Shown piece by piece: positions 1 through 12,846 of a stretch of DNA of 64,000 nucleotides; position 1 is the first letter of the stretch; each line of letters begins with the position of its first letter. The stretch comes from Boesenbergia rotunda (lineage: Eukaryota; Streptophyta; Magnoliopsida; Zingiberales; Zingiberaceae). Made by a program: the position numbers and the translations under genes. Location of the stretch: the NCBI GenBank assembly GCA_024364735.1, contig JAGFNQ010008297.1, positions 27,479 to 91,478 of the forward strand, read 5' to 3'. Below the pieces are notes generated by a model. It did not search any database and was not told the origin of the DNA. It worked only from the letters and a program-made list of their open reading frames with translations.

Positions 1-1085
1 GTTGTAAGGAGCCCAATAGTATTGTTTATTGCTTTTTTAGACTTCTTTAAAAGTGTTAAATATTATCGAAAGAATTAGCTCAACGTGGGCTTGATATCGA
101 TACATATCATATCCAAGTTGGACCTGATATAGTGCATATATCAGGCCCATCGTGAATCTGATATGAACCATATTAGATTCGCGATTCATATATGGTTAAC
201 ACTTAACTAATCTTAATTGTTGTGGGGCACATATTATACATGCATACATACAAAAGAGAAGGGAAAGAAAGGACAGGATAAGAAAAAGAATGAGAGAAAA
301 TTGATAACATGAGAGGGAAAAAGTTAATTTTGTCAGGAGAGATAAAATTAAAAAAATATATAATTGAGTGTGCTCTTTAGTAAATAGGAAAGTAGTATGT
401 ACCTTTTGATCCTACGTCCGTTGTTTGATAAAAAATTGAAAATTTAACAAGTAAATATTTGTAAAAATTATTAAAAAAATAGATTAAAATATAATCAACA
501 TATCTTTTTATCATGAAACAACTGAGAAGTCTTTTTTTTTTTCTAAATTAATAATAACCGATTTAATATATAATATACTATTTTTAAAAATGATCAAAGC
601 TGTGTAAATATATTTCTAAATTATTAAGTTTGTTTATAGAAATTATTAATGGTATATTTATTTTTAATAATTAAACATTTAAAAATTTTATATCAAATAT
701 TAATGTTTTTTAATAATTAAATATTTAAAACTTTTTATAATTAAACATTAATATTTTTTAATAATCAAACATTTAAAAATAAAATATATTCAAATATTAA
801 TGATATATCCTAAGAAATTTTAACGCACAATTTTATTTTTTATAATCAAATATTAATAATTTTTAATAAACTTTATATAATCAAATATTAATAATTTTTA
901 ATTCTCTGAGCGTCTATTTATGCGCTATTCATTAGCGACATTATTTTTTATTAATTAAACATTTCCTCTCTCGTCCTCTCTTGCTCGTCTTCTTCCTCGA
1001 TGTGGCAGGCAATAGGCGACGAGCGAGCGACCGGCGGGCGATGGGCAAGTGACAAGCGATGGGCAACATGCGACAACGATGATTC
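1..1085. other. AT-rich intergenic DNA with hairpins
   Basis: No coding frame looks real here. Two adjacent hairpins occur at 123-145 (CCTGATAT against ATATCAGG) and 154-180 (GAATCT against AGATTC). From about 640 to 910 the DNA is an imperfect tandem repeat built around TTTTTAATAATTAAACATTT. The GC-rich stretch at 990-1085 does not match the 3' LTR of the element that follows, so it is probably older flank or a replaced LTR part. Confidence 0.5.
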
Positions 1086-1280
1086 ATTCAAGATTGGTTC
1101 GTCCAATTACAAAACAGAAATTTGGTTTGTGAACCATGAGAGACGGTTCATTTTTCGTGATTGTTTTTCATCGATGATAAGTTTTTCAATGTAGCGTTCT
1201 TCTCTAATATCTTCTTTATCAATATAAGTGTTTAGATTTACAGAATTTGTTTATGTACTTCATGTTTATGAAGATCAACA
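1086..1280 (+). repeat. Truncated 5' LTR of copia element A
   Basis: This stretch aligns with the last ~190 bp of the LTR at 9265-9772: both begin CATTCAAG.TTGGTTCGTCCAA and both end in AAGATCAACA. The primer-binding site follows directly at 1282 (TGGTCTCAGAGCT, a one-base variant of TGGTATCAGAGC). The upstream two thirds of the LTR are missing or unrecognisable, so no target duplication can be tested. Confidence 0.75.
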
Positions 1281-1281
1281 A

Positions 1282-1294
1282 TGGTCTCAGAGCT
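1282..1294 (+). other. Primer-binding site of element A
   Basis: TGGTCTCAGAGCT sits one base after the LTR end CAACA. It matches the initiator-methionine tRNA-type primer site TGGTATCAGAGC of plant copia elements with one substitution. Confidence 0.7.
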
Positions 1295-2848
1295 TGGTTC
1301 GGAGAAGAAGAATCGAATAATAGTGATTCACGATTTTCTGAATAAAATCGCGAGCCTGTGATTATTTCCCACGCCAACGCACAGGCGACTGCATCGCGGG
1401 CAGAGCCGCATCGTGGGGGCATGCCTGCGACTGCATCCTGAGTGGTCGCTACCACGCCTATGGCCGGCGAGCGTCGACGATCATTGTGGTTGGCGACCTT
1501 GCATTCATCGTGACAATAATTTTTCATTGATTGATTTTTGGTTTAGTCGATTAAGTAATTGATTTTAAAAAAAATCCTAAGCACAGTATGATTTTTTTCT
1601 AAATTAATAGAAAAAACACTTAAAGTTTTTTTAGATACTGTGCATGTAATTTTTTTAAATATTTTCACTACTTTAATTATTTGAGTTTTGTTTCTTTTAA
1701 TTAATGCATGTGAAAATTACTTAAGCTTGGGCTTGAGTTTGATATAGACTTGGACTTGAATAATTGATTCAATCAGATTAGGATCTGATTTAAATCATTA
1801 GTTGGTTTAATCAAATTATGGTCAGGTTCAAACCATTTGTAGGTTTAACCAGATCAGTTTAGTCTAATCATATCAAGTTTGGTTCAAACTATTTGTTGGT
1901 TTAATTAAATCAGTTTGATCCAATCAGGTCGGGTATGGTTCAAATTATTAGTAGGTTTACCAGAACAGTTTGGTCCAAATTATAACCAGTCTAATTAGTT
2001 TGATTTAAACTTAAATGAGCTTAAATTAAACAATAAATACAAGATATCCAATTAGATCAATTCTAACGAGGATAAAGGAATAAGCTAATACTTGAGATCT
2101 AATTTCCAAATCGATCGGTCCAGTGTGTTAGTCAATTAGAGTTACTCAAATAAAGAAAATTTATTTTTCTTATTTGCTTATAATTCTGTGTGTTTGTTCT
2201 ATGCATATATGTGAATTGAAATAAATCAGTTTTGTTACTGGATTATCAATTTGTATTGACAATATTATTTTTCAATTCCATATGCCAAGGATGATATGAA
2301 CAATGACCTGTCTCGTTGTGTGACGGAATGAGCTAAGGGAGACGATTGAGGGGATAGAGTAAAGTCTAGGATAAAATAGATTGTGTTAACAACTGCACTA
2401 GTGTTTGCCCTAGTGGCAGTGACATTAGCTTATATAGTTTGTTAAAGTTTTGTTATTATTACTGTCGTTATGTACAAATAGTATTGACTCATTTAGTTTA
2501 TGAAAGTCATGTGGAATAGATATTTATTATGTACAAACAGTGCTATTTTTTGGAAAAAATTCGTGTTATGTGTTAACTGATTTGAAAATGATTATTTCAT
2601 TTTTACAAATGATTAGTTTATTCTTATAAATGATTAGTTCATTAATACAAATGATTAGTTCATTTGATGAGATATGTGTAATAGAATTGATCAATGTTGA
2701 TTTGATTGGATTATATGAATGATGAGTGGAAACGTAGTTACCACTTAATTTTGTTAACCAATTCTAATTTACAATGAGTCAATCATTAATTACATGCATA
2801 TAAATTATACTGAATCAATAAATAATATATTTATTTATAATAGATCAT
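1295..2848 (+). other. Untranslated leader of copia A with tandem repeats
   Basis: No coding frame. A GC-rich patch lies at 1350-1500. Three to four imperfect ~65-bp repeats (GGTTCAAACCATTTGTTGGTTTAA type) fill 1796-1990. A 24-bp repeat containing AAATGATTAGTTCATT fills 2588-2662. The leader ends at the gag ATG at 2849. Confidence 0.5.
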
Positions 2849-5093
2849 GACAACTAAGAATATCATAGTTGAACTTAATAAAGGAGAGAGATTATATGGG
2901 GATAACTATAAACTATGACATCTCAAGATACAATATTTTCTTGAGGAACAAGAAGTTCTAAAGGTTGTGAATCAGTTTATGGAAGAACTTGCTAATGGTT
3001 TAACGGCACAGTATAAACTTGATCTTGATGCTTATATAGCATGGAAGAAAAAGGACTTCACTGCTGAGGGTATATTGATTAGTTCAATAGTAGATAACCT
3101 AGTATTTAAGTATGAGTCATTATTATTAGCTCATGCTGTTTAGGTAGCCCTGAAATAGAAATACAGTTGAGTTAGTTTAAGCAAGTTTCATCAACTGATA
3201 ATCAAGTTTGACAGTTATAAAAAGCACCCGAATGTTACCATGACCCAACATCTGAGAGAAATAGGAAATATAATTTGAGAGTTAAAGGCTACTATTCATA
3301 AGTTGACCGATGAACAACATGTTCAGGCAATTATTCATTCCTTCCCTGATTCTTGAGAAACGATGAAACAGAACCATACTCACAGTGAGAGTATCAAGAC
3401 TTTCACTGATGTCTCATGTCATATTGAATTAGAGGCGGAGAGAATAGAATCCGCAAGGATTTCTGAGCAAGCTTTTGTAATTGAAGGTTCTGGATCCAAA
3501 AATAAAAAAATGATGGTTCAAGAAAGGAAAGGATTGTTGGATCGAGAAACACGATAAAGGGGGGTGAATATCGTAAAACGTTTCGGATTAAAAAAAGAGA
3601 ATACGCAGCGGAATTTAGAAAATACACACAAAGAACACAAGTAGTTTTACTTGGTTCGGAGTCGCGGTCGGCTCCTACTCCAAGGCCCACGGTCCTTAAC
3701 CGTTTACTGCGGGCAATTCTATATTTGCGCAAAGGTTTACAGAGTATAATACAGAAATATTGCAGTAAATAAATGACTACACTTTTCGTTACCGACGTCC
3801 GGTGTAGATTGTACTTCTGAGCAGAGGGTCGTCGTCGGCGCTAGAATCCCGAGATCGGAGTTTGCCGGAGCAGAGCGCTTGAACGAAGAGAGTAGAGACG
3901 TTGGAAAATTGTTGTTCTGAAGCCTTGGGGTCGAGCCCCTTTTATAGTGCTCCTGGGGGCACCTAGGACGTCGGGGGCGCTCGGATCCGAGAACCTCTAT
4001 TCGAAGCTTGGTCAGCGCTTATCCCCTTCGAATCGGCTCTGGAGCTGACGGGGGCGCCCTGCTTGACTTGGTCCGCTGGCTTCGTGGCTGATTTTGCTTC
4101 GATCACACTTTTGCTTTGACCCAGGGCGCCCAGGACATCCAGGGCGCCTGGGACCTTCAGGGCGCCTGACCCAGTATGCTTTCGAAGCGATTCTTGCTTA
4201 ACTGCTTATTTGCCTTTGACCTTGGGCGCCCGGGACCTCCCGGGCGCCTAACCCAGCTGCCTGCCCTCTTCCTTTGGGGCGTTCTGAGTTGCAGAAACAC
4301 ACTCCTTCGGTCCCTGCATTCAAGGTTAGTACCAACACAAACAAGGCAAGAATATTAGTTAGTTTTTACTACCGTAGCTGTCTTGGTTCTGACTTCGGGT
4401 CTCCCAAATGGAACCCTAGGTCGACCGACGCCTACTGCTCCCTCGACCGGGAACGCGTCCTCACCTACTCCACTCAGGAGAGTTTACCTTTTGCCAACCA
4501 GCTCCTCCGGTTGGACTTTTGCCCAGCAGCCCTTCGCCAGGTCTTCAGTACCTTGTAGTGCTTCACCAGGTGCCTAGCAGCCCTTCGCCAAGTCTTCAAT
4601 ACCTAGCAGTCCTTCGCCAGGTGCCTAGCAGTCCTTCGCCAGGTCTTAGATTCCTAGCAGCCCTTCGCCAGGTGCCTAGCAGTCCTTCGCCAGGTCTTAG
4701 ATGCCTAGCAGCCCTTTGCCAGGTGCCTAGCAGTCCTTCGCCAGGTCTTAGATGCCTAGCAGCCCTTCGCTAGGTCTTTTGATGCCTAGCAGCCCTTCGC
4801 TAGGTGCCCAGCAGCCCTTCGCTAGGACTTCTTTCTGCACACTCAAGTAACATTGTTAGATCACAAATAGTACTTAACTTTGAATTGTGTTGCCATAAAT
4901 CAAAACAAGGTTCGATATGGTGCTTCCGGCACCAACAAGGATAAGGGAAAAGAAGCTAGTTCTACTACTGTGCAAGACCCAATCAAGAAGAAAGGAAAGA
5001 AGTATGGAAAGAAACATAAAAGCAAACTGACTTGCTATAACTATGGCAAGAAGGGTCACTTTGCTCGGGAATGTACTGAGCCAAAAAGGTAGA
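2849..5093 (+). pseudogene. Copia A gag, broken and split by a solo LTR
   Basis: This is a Tnt1-like copia nucleocapsid precursor. It begins with ATG at 2849 (MTTKNIIVELNKGERLYGDNY), a typical gag_2 N-terminus, but has stops from the first 25 codons onward. The 3363-3534 part carries the end of the gag core. A 1403-bp solo LTR then intervenes (3535-4937). After it come a Lys-rich linker and a zinc knuckle at about 5032-5070 reading CYNYGKKGHFAREC, in which the second Cys of CX2CX4HX4C is Tyr. The 5-bp duplication AGGAT on both sides of the insert shows the two halves were once joined. It cannot make a functional protein. Confidence 0.8.
3535..4937 (-). mobile_element. Solo LTR of family F in gag of A
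   Basis: Ends are TGTTGG and CCAACA, and AGGAT is duplicated exactly at 3530-3534 and 4938-4942. It aligns along its length with the LTRs at 40518-41931 and 47738-49043: the shared blocks include TTTACTTGGTTCGGAG, CTCCTACTCCAAGGCCCA and TTACCGACGTCCGG. Orientation is minus, with a TATA box (CTATAAAAGGGG) at 3946-3935 on the minus strand and GGGCGCC-type palindromes upstream of it. A tandem block of CCTAGCAGYCCTTCGCYAGGT units fills 4525-4830. It is clearly more diverged than the other two copies, so it is older or another subfamily. Confidence 0.9.
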
Positions 5094-5100
5094 TCAATGT

Positions 5101-8100
5101 TTGTCTTCTTTTCATAAGCTTTATGTTGCTAGTTCAATGCTATTAGCTGATTCTTATCCTTTGTGTATTATAGATTTAGGAGCAACGAACTATGTAGCTC
5201 ATGATCGAGCTACATACGTAGAGTACCATCGGGTACCAACTGGCAATCAGTGGATATATGTGGGAAACAATACAAGAATTGAACTCAAAGAAATTAACAC
5301 TTGCAAACTCAACCTTCGTGGTGGGCATACCTTGTTTCTGCATGATGTCCTGTATGCTCCTGAGATTTAACGGAATCTAATTCCATTAATTGTCTTTTTA
5401 AATTGAGTTATTGTATGAACTTTTATAGTCATTGTGTGGAACTGAAAATTAACTCTGTGTTAATTGGATATGGTTATATATCAAATGGTTTCATGGTTCT
5501 TGATGTAGAACTAGATGTTAATTATGGAAATAATGGTTGTTTTTCAAACATTGCTCTTACTAGAGATGCTGATGTTAATAATGAAATTTGTCATCCTAGA
5601 TTGGGACATATAGGACAAGAAAGAATGAATAGATTATCCAAAGAGGGTCTGCTCAGCATTCGTACTAAAGTTGACTTGTTTATATATGAGCATTGTCTTG
5701 CTGGAAAATAAACTAGGAACACATTTGGTAAAGCTATTAGCGTTGAATCACAATTGCAATTGATTCATTCGGATATTTGTGGTCCAATGAATGTGAAGTC
5801 CAGACATGGAAGTTCTTATTTCATTACGTTTATTGATGACTTCACGCATTTTGGTTATATGTATTTGATTTCTCACAAATATGAAGAATTAGATTGCTTC
5901 AATCAATTGGAACATAAGATTAAAACTTTTCGCACTGACTATGGAGGTGAATATTTGTTTCATCAGTTCAAGACAATATGTAATGAGAAAGAGATTATTA
6001 GACAAATAACTATCCCTAAAACTCTACAGGAAAATGGAGTTGTTAAAAGAAGAAATTGAACTCTTCTTGAAATGGTTAGATCAATGATGACTCAAGCTAA
6101 TTTGCCTATTTCCTATTGGGGAGACGCATTATTGGCTACAACCTAAATACTTAACCGAGTGTCTTCTAAATCTGTTTCATCTACTTCATATGAACTATGA
6201 ATAGGTAGAAAACCAGATTTAAGTAATCTGAGACCCTAGAGTCAGTTGTTTATATTCATGACAAAACTCACAAATATGAAAAATTAAGACCCAGGGGTAG
6301 AAAGTGTATCTTTCCTAGATATTCTGATACCTCTAAGGGTTATGTTTTCATTGGTGAGCAACAAGATGAAACCATCTCTAGAATAGAGTCAAGAGATGCT
6401 ACTTTTCTCGAAATTGAGTTTCCAACAAAAGGTGAGTTGATAAATCTATTCCTCTATTTGCAATAGAGGAGGAGGATATGTTCCTTTATCAACGAATCAG
6501 AAATCACAGGGGTACCCTGAACCTAGTCAACCTAGTGAGAGTGAATGACCTATGAATGAGTCAGTTTCTCAACAGTCTAACCTCCGAAGAAGTAGTCGTT
6601 AGATTATTCCTCGGAGAAGGTTTAAATATTGAGAATGAGACATTAATAATTCTCCCAGTTGATGATAAGGAACCTCGAATAGTTGAGGAAGCATTGAAAT
6701 GCTCAGTTAAGGAGAAATGAAAAGTTGCAATGGATGAGAAAATAGAGTTCATGAAAAAGAATCAAGTTTGGGATTTAGTCGATCTTCCTTCGGGCCGAAG
6801 GGCTATTGGGAATTAGTGGATTCTCAAAATTAAGAGGAAAGCGGATGGATCGATTAATTAATACAAAGCTCGTTTGGTTGCAAAAGGATATACCCAAATG
6901 GAGGGTATTGATTTTAAAGAAACATTCTCCTTAGTTGTGATGTTTGTATCAATATGAGTCATCCTAACTATAGTAGCATATTTTGACTTAGAATTACATT
7001 AAATGGATGTAAGACGACTTTCCTTAATGGAAAACTTGATGAGGAAATTTATATGGTACAACCAAAAGGTTAAATAGCCGAGGGTCAAGAGAATAAAGTA
7101 TGTTATGTATGGGCTAAAGCAGGCGTCAAGACAATGAAACATAAGATTCAATGAAGTCATTTTGTCTTATGATTTTGATATGATCAATGAAGATCATTGT
7201 GTTTACCTAAAGAAGGATAAAGGAAAGTTTATCATTTTATCATTATACGTTGATGATATGCTAATAGCTGGAAGTGACCGAAAGTTTGTGATAGAAGTCA
7301 AGTCTTGGCTTTCTTCACAATTTGATATAATAGATATGGGAGAAGCTAAGTACATCTTAGGAGTGCAGATCATTCGTGATCGATTATAAAGACTTTTGGG
7401 GTCGTCCCACAAAGTTTATATCACTAAAATGCTACAACACTTCAACATGTTAGATTGCAATATTGAACAAACACCTATAGCGAAAAGTGTTATTCTGAGC
7501 AAAAGTATGTCTCCCAAGACTTCTGAAGAGATAGCCAAAATGAAGGAAAAAAACATATGTTACTGTCATTAATAGTTTGATGTATACTATGTTGTGTACT
7601 CGTCTCGATATAAGTTATGCTATCGGCTTAGTTAATCGTTTTCAGTTAAACCCAGGATCGAGACACTGGAAAGCTGTGAAAAGGATTAAAGCTGAGCCTG
7701 AAGGGCTATACAGATTGATATTGGGCAAGGGACCTTGATAACAGAAAATCCACATCTAGCTATACCTTCTTGCTGAATGGTGGTGTCATTTCATGGAACA
7801 ATAAGAAATAGGCTTGTGTAGCGCTGTCAAAATAAGCTTGTGTAGCCCTGCCGAAATAGGCTTGTATAGTGCTATCGATAATGGAAGCTGAGTATGTGGC
7901 TCGTACAGTTGTTGCACAAGAAGTTATCTTGTTAAGAAGATTCTTGATGCATTTGAGGATTGCTGACGATAGTGGGAATTCTGTTACAGTGTACTATGAT
8001 AATGAAGCTACTATAGCTTTTTCTAAGGATCTCAAATATCATAGTAAAGGCAAACATAAGGGATATTGTTGACAAGAAAAAGATAATTCTTGAGTATATC

Positions 8101-8222
8101 CCTATACGTGTTATGCTTGCAGATCCTTTTACTAAGCCATTGACTAAAACATCATTTCAAGGACGTGAAGTTTTTGGGACTTCGAAAAATATAAAACAAT
8201 TGGTTATATATGAAATGTCATG
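5101..8222 (+). pseudogene. Copia A pol (PR-IN-RT-RNase H), decayed
   Basis: Domain order is that of Ty1/copia. Protease remnant at 5160-5215 reads CIIDLGATNYVAHD, with DLG where DSG is expected. Integrase remnants include HPRLGHIGQERM near 5595 and LIHSDICGPMNVKSRHGSSYFITFIDD at 5753-5840. RT shows YVDDMLIAGSD at 7246-7278. RNase H shows IMEAEYVA near 7880 and YYDNEATIAFSKD near 7995. The end motif DPFTKPLTK lies near 8113. Many stops and frameshifts separate these blocks. Several codon losses hit catalytic motifs, so it is long dead. Confidence 0.85.
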
Positions 8223-9264
8223 ATCTATTCAGTATAAATGTCTTTGTTACATTTGGATAAAAGTCTCGATGAGCATGTTGGCAAGTTGAGATTGATCCAC
8301 TCACATGGACAATCATCTCTATTTATTAAATATAAATAGAGGTAAGACTGTTACTTATGGGACAACTTATGTAACTATAAATAGAGACATACTCATAAGT
8401 TAAGGCCGCTTTGACAATTGTGTCAAAATGAGATCATTTGTGTAATGATTGAAGTAAATGAACCCATCATTTACTAAACCTGTTAAAGGCCAGATTAGAA
8501 TTCATAAGTTGAATTCGGATTAGATATTAGGTATGTCTAGATCGAAATCTATACAATGTTAAATATTTGAGAAAAACATGTACTCTTTTTGATAAAGAGA
8601 AAAATATCGTAGCATATGATTCATACCACATGTGCTATAGCGACAATAAGGGTAGTAGGAGAATGGATCCCTACTTCTCTACTAGGTGAGACCCTTGAAA
8701 TGATAAGTTAATCTCAATCTTACCCTAAGTGACTATTTAGCTGTCTACTTGAAGTTCTAATCAGTGTTTGCTACTTTAGTGTGTATCCTATTGGCTATGG
8801 ATGATTCGGTCTATGGAGAATAACTAGCAAAGCGACTGATTAGAATGAATAGATTCTAGTTAAAAAGGAAAATTAAAATTGATTTACATCTGTGGTACTT
8901 ATTCATTGATCGACTAGTTATATTTTTTGTTGAGTACTTAAAATGTGATTATGAATAAATGTATTAATTAGAGATGTTGAACATGCTCTTGACGTAATAG
9001 TCATATGAGGGATTAGAGATGTTCATATTGATGTAAATATTTAATCAGGAGTAAAGGTAAGTTATTGATATCTCAGATTTGTTCTACAGAGCAGCTAAGT
9101 TAAGTGTAACATCTTTCTTGGCAGCAATTGCTCAGTGTGCTTGCTATCACACGAACCATTTTCCCTAGAGTATGAATTGAATATTTTTATATGGTCATTG
9201 TGACTTTCTTACATGGTCTTTGTGATTAGATGACTTATATGGATTGGCTTGGACGAGTGGGAGA
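8223..9264 (+). other. 3' untranslated region of copia A
   Basis: No reading frame of interest. The region lies between the pol end and the 3' LTR. The purine-rich stretch GAGTGGGAGA at 9255-9264 directly precedes the LTR and would be its polypurine tract. Confidence 0.5.
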
Positions 9265-9772
9265 TGTTGAAGTTATAGGAAGATGAAGAGGACACCCCTT
9301 CCTCTTCATCTTCCAACCCATTCATATTCCTCCATTAATAGAGGAAGGGGAAGAGACTTTCTAACCCTATATATATGTGTTTTCTTCCAAGGCAAAGGGG
9401 AGGTGAATAAAGAGGAGATGCAATGGATGTGTGTCCAAGCAATGAGTTCATCAAAGAGATAAGTTGTGTGTGAGGTCTATGTTAGGTCAATGAGAAAGAG
9501 TTCGTTCCGTGTATGTAACGTCTCCGTGCAAGGTTCATCCGGGTGCACCAGAGGAAGAAGGGGTTGTTGCGAAAAACATTCAAGGTTGGTTCGTCCAATT
9601 ATAGAAGAAGGATTTAGTTTGTGAACCTTGAGAGATAGTTCATTTTTCATGATCATTTCTCATCGATGATAAATTTTTCAATGCAGCATTCGTCTCCGAT
9701 TTCTTCTCCATCACTATAAGTGTTTAGATTTACATAATTTATTTCTGTAGTTCATATTTTAGAAGATCAACA
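9265..9772 (+). repeat. 3' LTR of copia element A
   Basis: Starts TGTTGAAG after the polypurine tract and ends AGATCAACA, giving inverted ends TGTTGA and TCAACA (508 bp). A TATA-like CTATATATATG lies near 9367. The last ~190 bp match the truncated 5' copy at 1086-1280. Confidence 0.8.
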
Positions 9773-9805
9773 AAATGATCATGCAACGTGTCATTTAGCG
9801 AATCC

Positions 9806-9806
<1 letters not shown>

Positions 9807-9843
<37 letters not shown>
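9807..9843. repeat. (TA)n microsatellite
   Basis: An uninterrupted TA run of about 37 bp. Confidence 0.95.
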
Positions 9844-9845
<2 letters not shown>

Positions 9846-10000
9846 TGTATGATGTTTATCATATAAATATTATATGTAATTTTTTTTACTTAATACTTTA
9901 ATACTGTAATTCAAAGTTTAAATCTTAAAGGTTAAATTTAAAATCTAAATTTTAAATTTTAAAAAAATAAAAATATATATTTCATCGTAAAATAAGTAAG

Positions 10001-10002
<2 letters not shown>

Positions 10003-10061
<59 letters not shown>
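10003..10061. repeat. (TA)n microsatellite
   Basis: An uninterrupted TA run of about 59 bp, in an AT-rich stretch without genes (9844-10660). The short frame at 10246-10467 has no recognisable domain. Confidence 0.95.
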
Positions 10062-10064
<3 letters not shown>

Positions 10065-11416
10065 CAAAATTAAATAAACATTCTGCAGCTGTATTTCCCG
10101 GGCATATATACTCGTCTATTTGTTTCAAGTGTTCGGCGCGACCTGATCGCATTGTTTTGAGTGTCTCAAGAACAAAATCCGAATATCCCTTGATTTGATA
10201 GCATCAGATATGATCTCGTTTGACTTTTTGACCGGATGATGAATTATGATTTATTCTTTTTTTCAGAAGCAAACACAAACTCGGGGTAAGTCGAGTGCTC
10301 TGAATAAGAACAAATTGTGTGGGACCCCCAGAGGAATTGATTTTTATGTTCGTTTTTTGTTTTGTCAAAAGAATATCCTCATTCAGTCGAGTGGGTGTGA
10401 TTGCGAGTTAGACCATAAGCATTTCTCACTCAATTTACTAACTCGATTGTCTTCCAAATTAAATTGACACAGGCTATTTTGTTTGCTTGCCTTACCTATA
10501 CAACTTATTCCTTTACCCATCGCCCCATTAGCTGTCCTAGCTAAGCGTCTTGGTTTGGCATGTTTAGCCTCAAAGGTCTAATATTACGAGAGGACGATTT
10601 CAAAAATTAAGGAAACCATTTATAACATAAAAAAGATGGATTTATATAATTTTTTTTTGTTTACTCATGGGGTTAAGCACCCCGTGGTTGACATGCGGAT
10701 TGAAGAAACTATGTGGCAAGATATAGCGAGTTTGAACGACTCTCTTTTCGGAGCTCTCGAGATCCTCTCGGGAAGAGGATTTCCCGAGACCCCCCGCGGG
10801 TAGACACGCCCTGGAGATCAAATCAGAGGACGCACTCCCGAGATCACCTCGGGAAGCCAAGTCTCTGAGACCACCTCGGGTGTTACGAGATTAGAACGGA
10901 AAAACGACAAACAAGAATAATAGAGAACACACCAGATTTACGTGGAAACCCCTTGAAAGGGAAAAACCACGGGCAGAGGAGAAAAAATCACTAAGAACGA
11001 CGGAATACAAAGTCGGCAACTCTTATATCATAATAAAGTAAAGAGAAGTAGAGAAAAAGAGAGGTAGAGAAAAGAAAGAAGAGATACCCAAATAATTTTC
11101 TTGATTGATTGATACAACTTGTTTATGAGATACATAATTTATAGGAATCTTAGAATACTTAGTCAAATAAAAAATTAATAACAAAACTATTAATTAACAG
11201 ATTTATAAAGATCTGTTAATTAATATATTAATAAGAAAATATCTAATAAATATTAACGGATTAAACAGAATTCGGGTTACCAAATTCTAACAATATCCAC
11301 CTTGACGCGAATTCCACAAATCTTCAAAAAGAACATTCTCCACCTTTTCCACAAAAGCCCCACAGGCAAATCTCAGCATCTAGCATCAACCAAGTCCAAG
11401 TAATGCTTAAACTTAA

Positions 11417-11611
11417 CTATAGGAAGTGTCTCACATCAATGTGCTTTGTCCTCTCATGAAGCATCTGATTCTTTGTGAGGAAAATGACACTCTGACTATC
11501 ACAAAAGATTGTAGTAATCTGCAAGTCTTCGTTAAGATCACTGAAGAGTCCTTTTAACCAAATAGCTTTCTTATAAGCTTCCCGTAAGTGATCTACATTT
11601 ATCAATATCAC
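11417..11611 (-). pseudogene. RNase H C-terminal remnant of element B
   Basis: Minus frame with KAIWLKGLFSDL, then TTIFCDSQSVIFLTKNQM, then HERTKHIDVR, the conserved C-terminal RNase H block of Tork/Tnt1-like copia elements. It lies directly downstream of the pre-integrase fragment, which marks the internal deletion junction near 11610. Only about 60 residues remain and no catalytic core is complete. Confidence 0.8.
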
Positions 11612-12846
11612 CTTGTGACGGCAACATCACCTATTACTGTGGATCCCTGCAGAACATATAAATTGACGATTTTTCTTAGTCCCTTCATCACAACAAGAGA
11701 CCCTTTACTGACCTTCATAGCTCCACCTTCACCAGTGTACTTGTACCCTTTAGAATCAAGAACACTCAAAGAGATCATATTTTTCTTCAAATTAAGAATG
11801 TGCCTCACATTACCAAGTGTCCGAATGACACAATCAAACATCTTAATTCTGACCGTACCAATACCAACAATTCTGCAAGATGTATTATTGCCCATCAAAA
11901 CAGCACCACTCGAAACCGTTTCATATGTTGAAAATCAGTCTCGATTGGGACACATATGAAACGTATAACCAGAATAAAAAATTCATTCCTCACTCTGCTT
12001 CAAATCAGCATCAGAGGCAACGAGAAGTTCACCATCACTGTAATTTTCGGCAACATCAGCCTCACCAGACTTCTCTGATTGTTTTTCCCTCGAATTTGCA
12101 CCTGCCCTTTTATTCTTATTCTACAGCTTATAACATTCAAATTTGATGTGACCCTTCTTCTTGCAATAATTACAGATCTTATCATTATTTCTGCCCCTGA
12201 TATTACCATCAGAGTCTTTCTCCTGAGTCCTTCCTCGAATAATAAGACCCTCACCCTGAGCTTCAGATCATTCGACAAGCTGTTTCATTTTCTCTTTTGA
12301 GAATAATGAATCATAAACTTCATTCAAAGTAAGAGTATCACGACTATATAAAATAGTATCTCTAAAAGCCGTATATGACGAGGGTAAAGAATACAGTAAG
12401 ATTAATGCTAGATCTTCATCGTCATATTTGACCTCCAAAGCCTCTAAGTCAGAGACAGTTTCCTTAAACACGGTCAAGTGATCTCTTAATGACGTACCTT
12501 CTGTCATGCGATGAGAATACAAACGTTGTTTTAGACCCAGTTTGCTCGTAAGACTTTTTCTCATGCACAACTGCTCCAGTTTTAGCCATAATGCAGCAGC
12601 GGATTTCTCCTTCAAAACATCCTATAAAATCTTATTCGATAGGTGAAGGTAGATCTGAGATAGAGCTTTTCGATCCTTACGTTCCTTTTCCTCCTTTGTC
12701 CATGTCGAGGGCATGTTGTCTATCCTGAACAGTGCGTCGTCCAAGTCCATATGCGCTAACACCGCTCGCATCTTAACCTGCCACAGCGTAAATCTGGTGT
12801 TGCGATCCAAAAGCGGAATATCATACTTCATGCTTACCGTTGTCAT
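11608..12846 (-). pseudogene. Copia B gag and pre-integrase remnant
   Basis: Starts with ATG at 12846 (MTTVSMKYDIPLLDR). The gag core follows: FTLWQVKMRAVL, then LEQLCMRKSLTSKLGLKQRLY and LHHL-type spacing, then LPSSYTAFRDTIL. A zinc knuckle CNYCKKKGHIKFEC lies at about 12175-12130, with all four CCHC residues present. After a stop, the pre-integrase part reads IGTVRIKMFDCVIRTLGNVRHI (11840-11775) and LYVLQGSTV. A few stops break an otherwise recognisable frame. This gag is better preserved than in A or D, which fits a younger insertion. Confidence 0.82.

Noticed and set aside
9773..10660. Small gene at 10246-10467
   Set aside because: No domain, no promoter or intron signals that stand out, and codon usage looks random.
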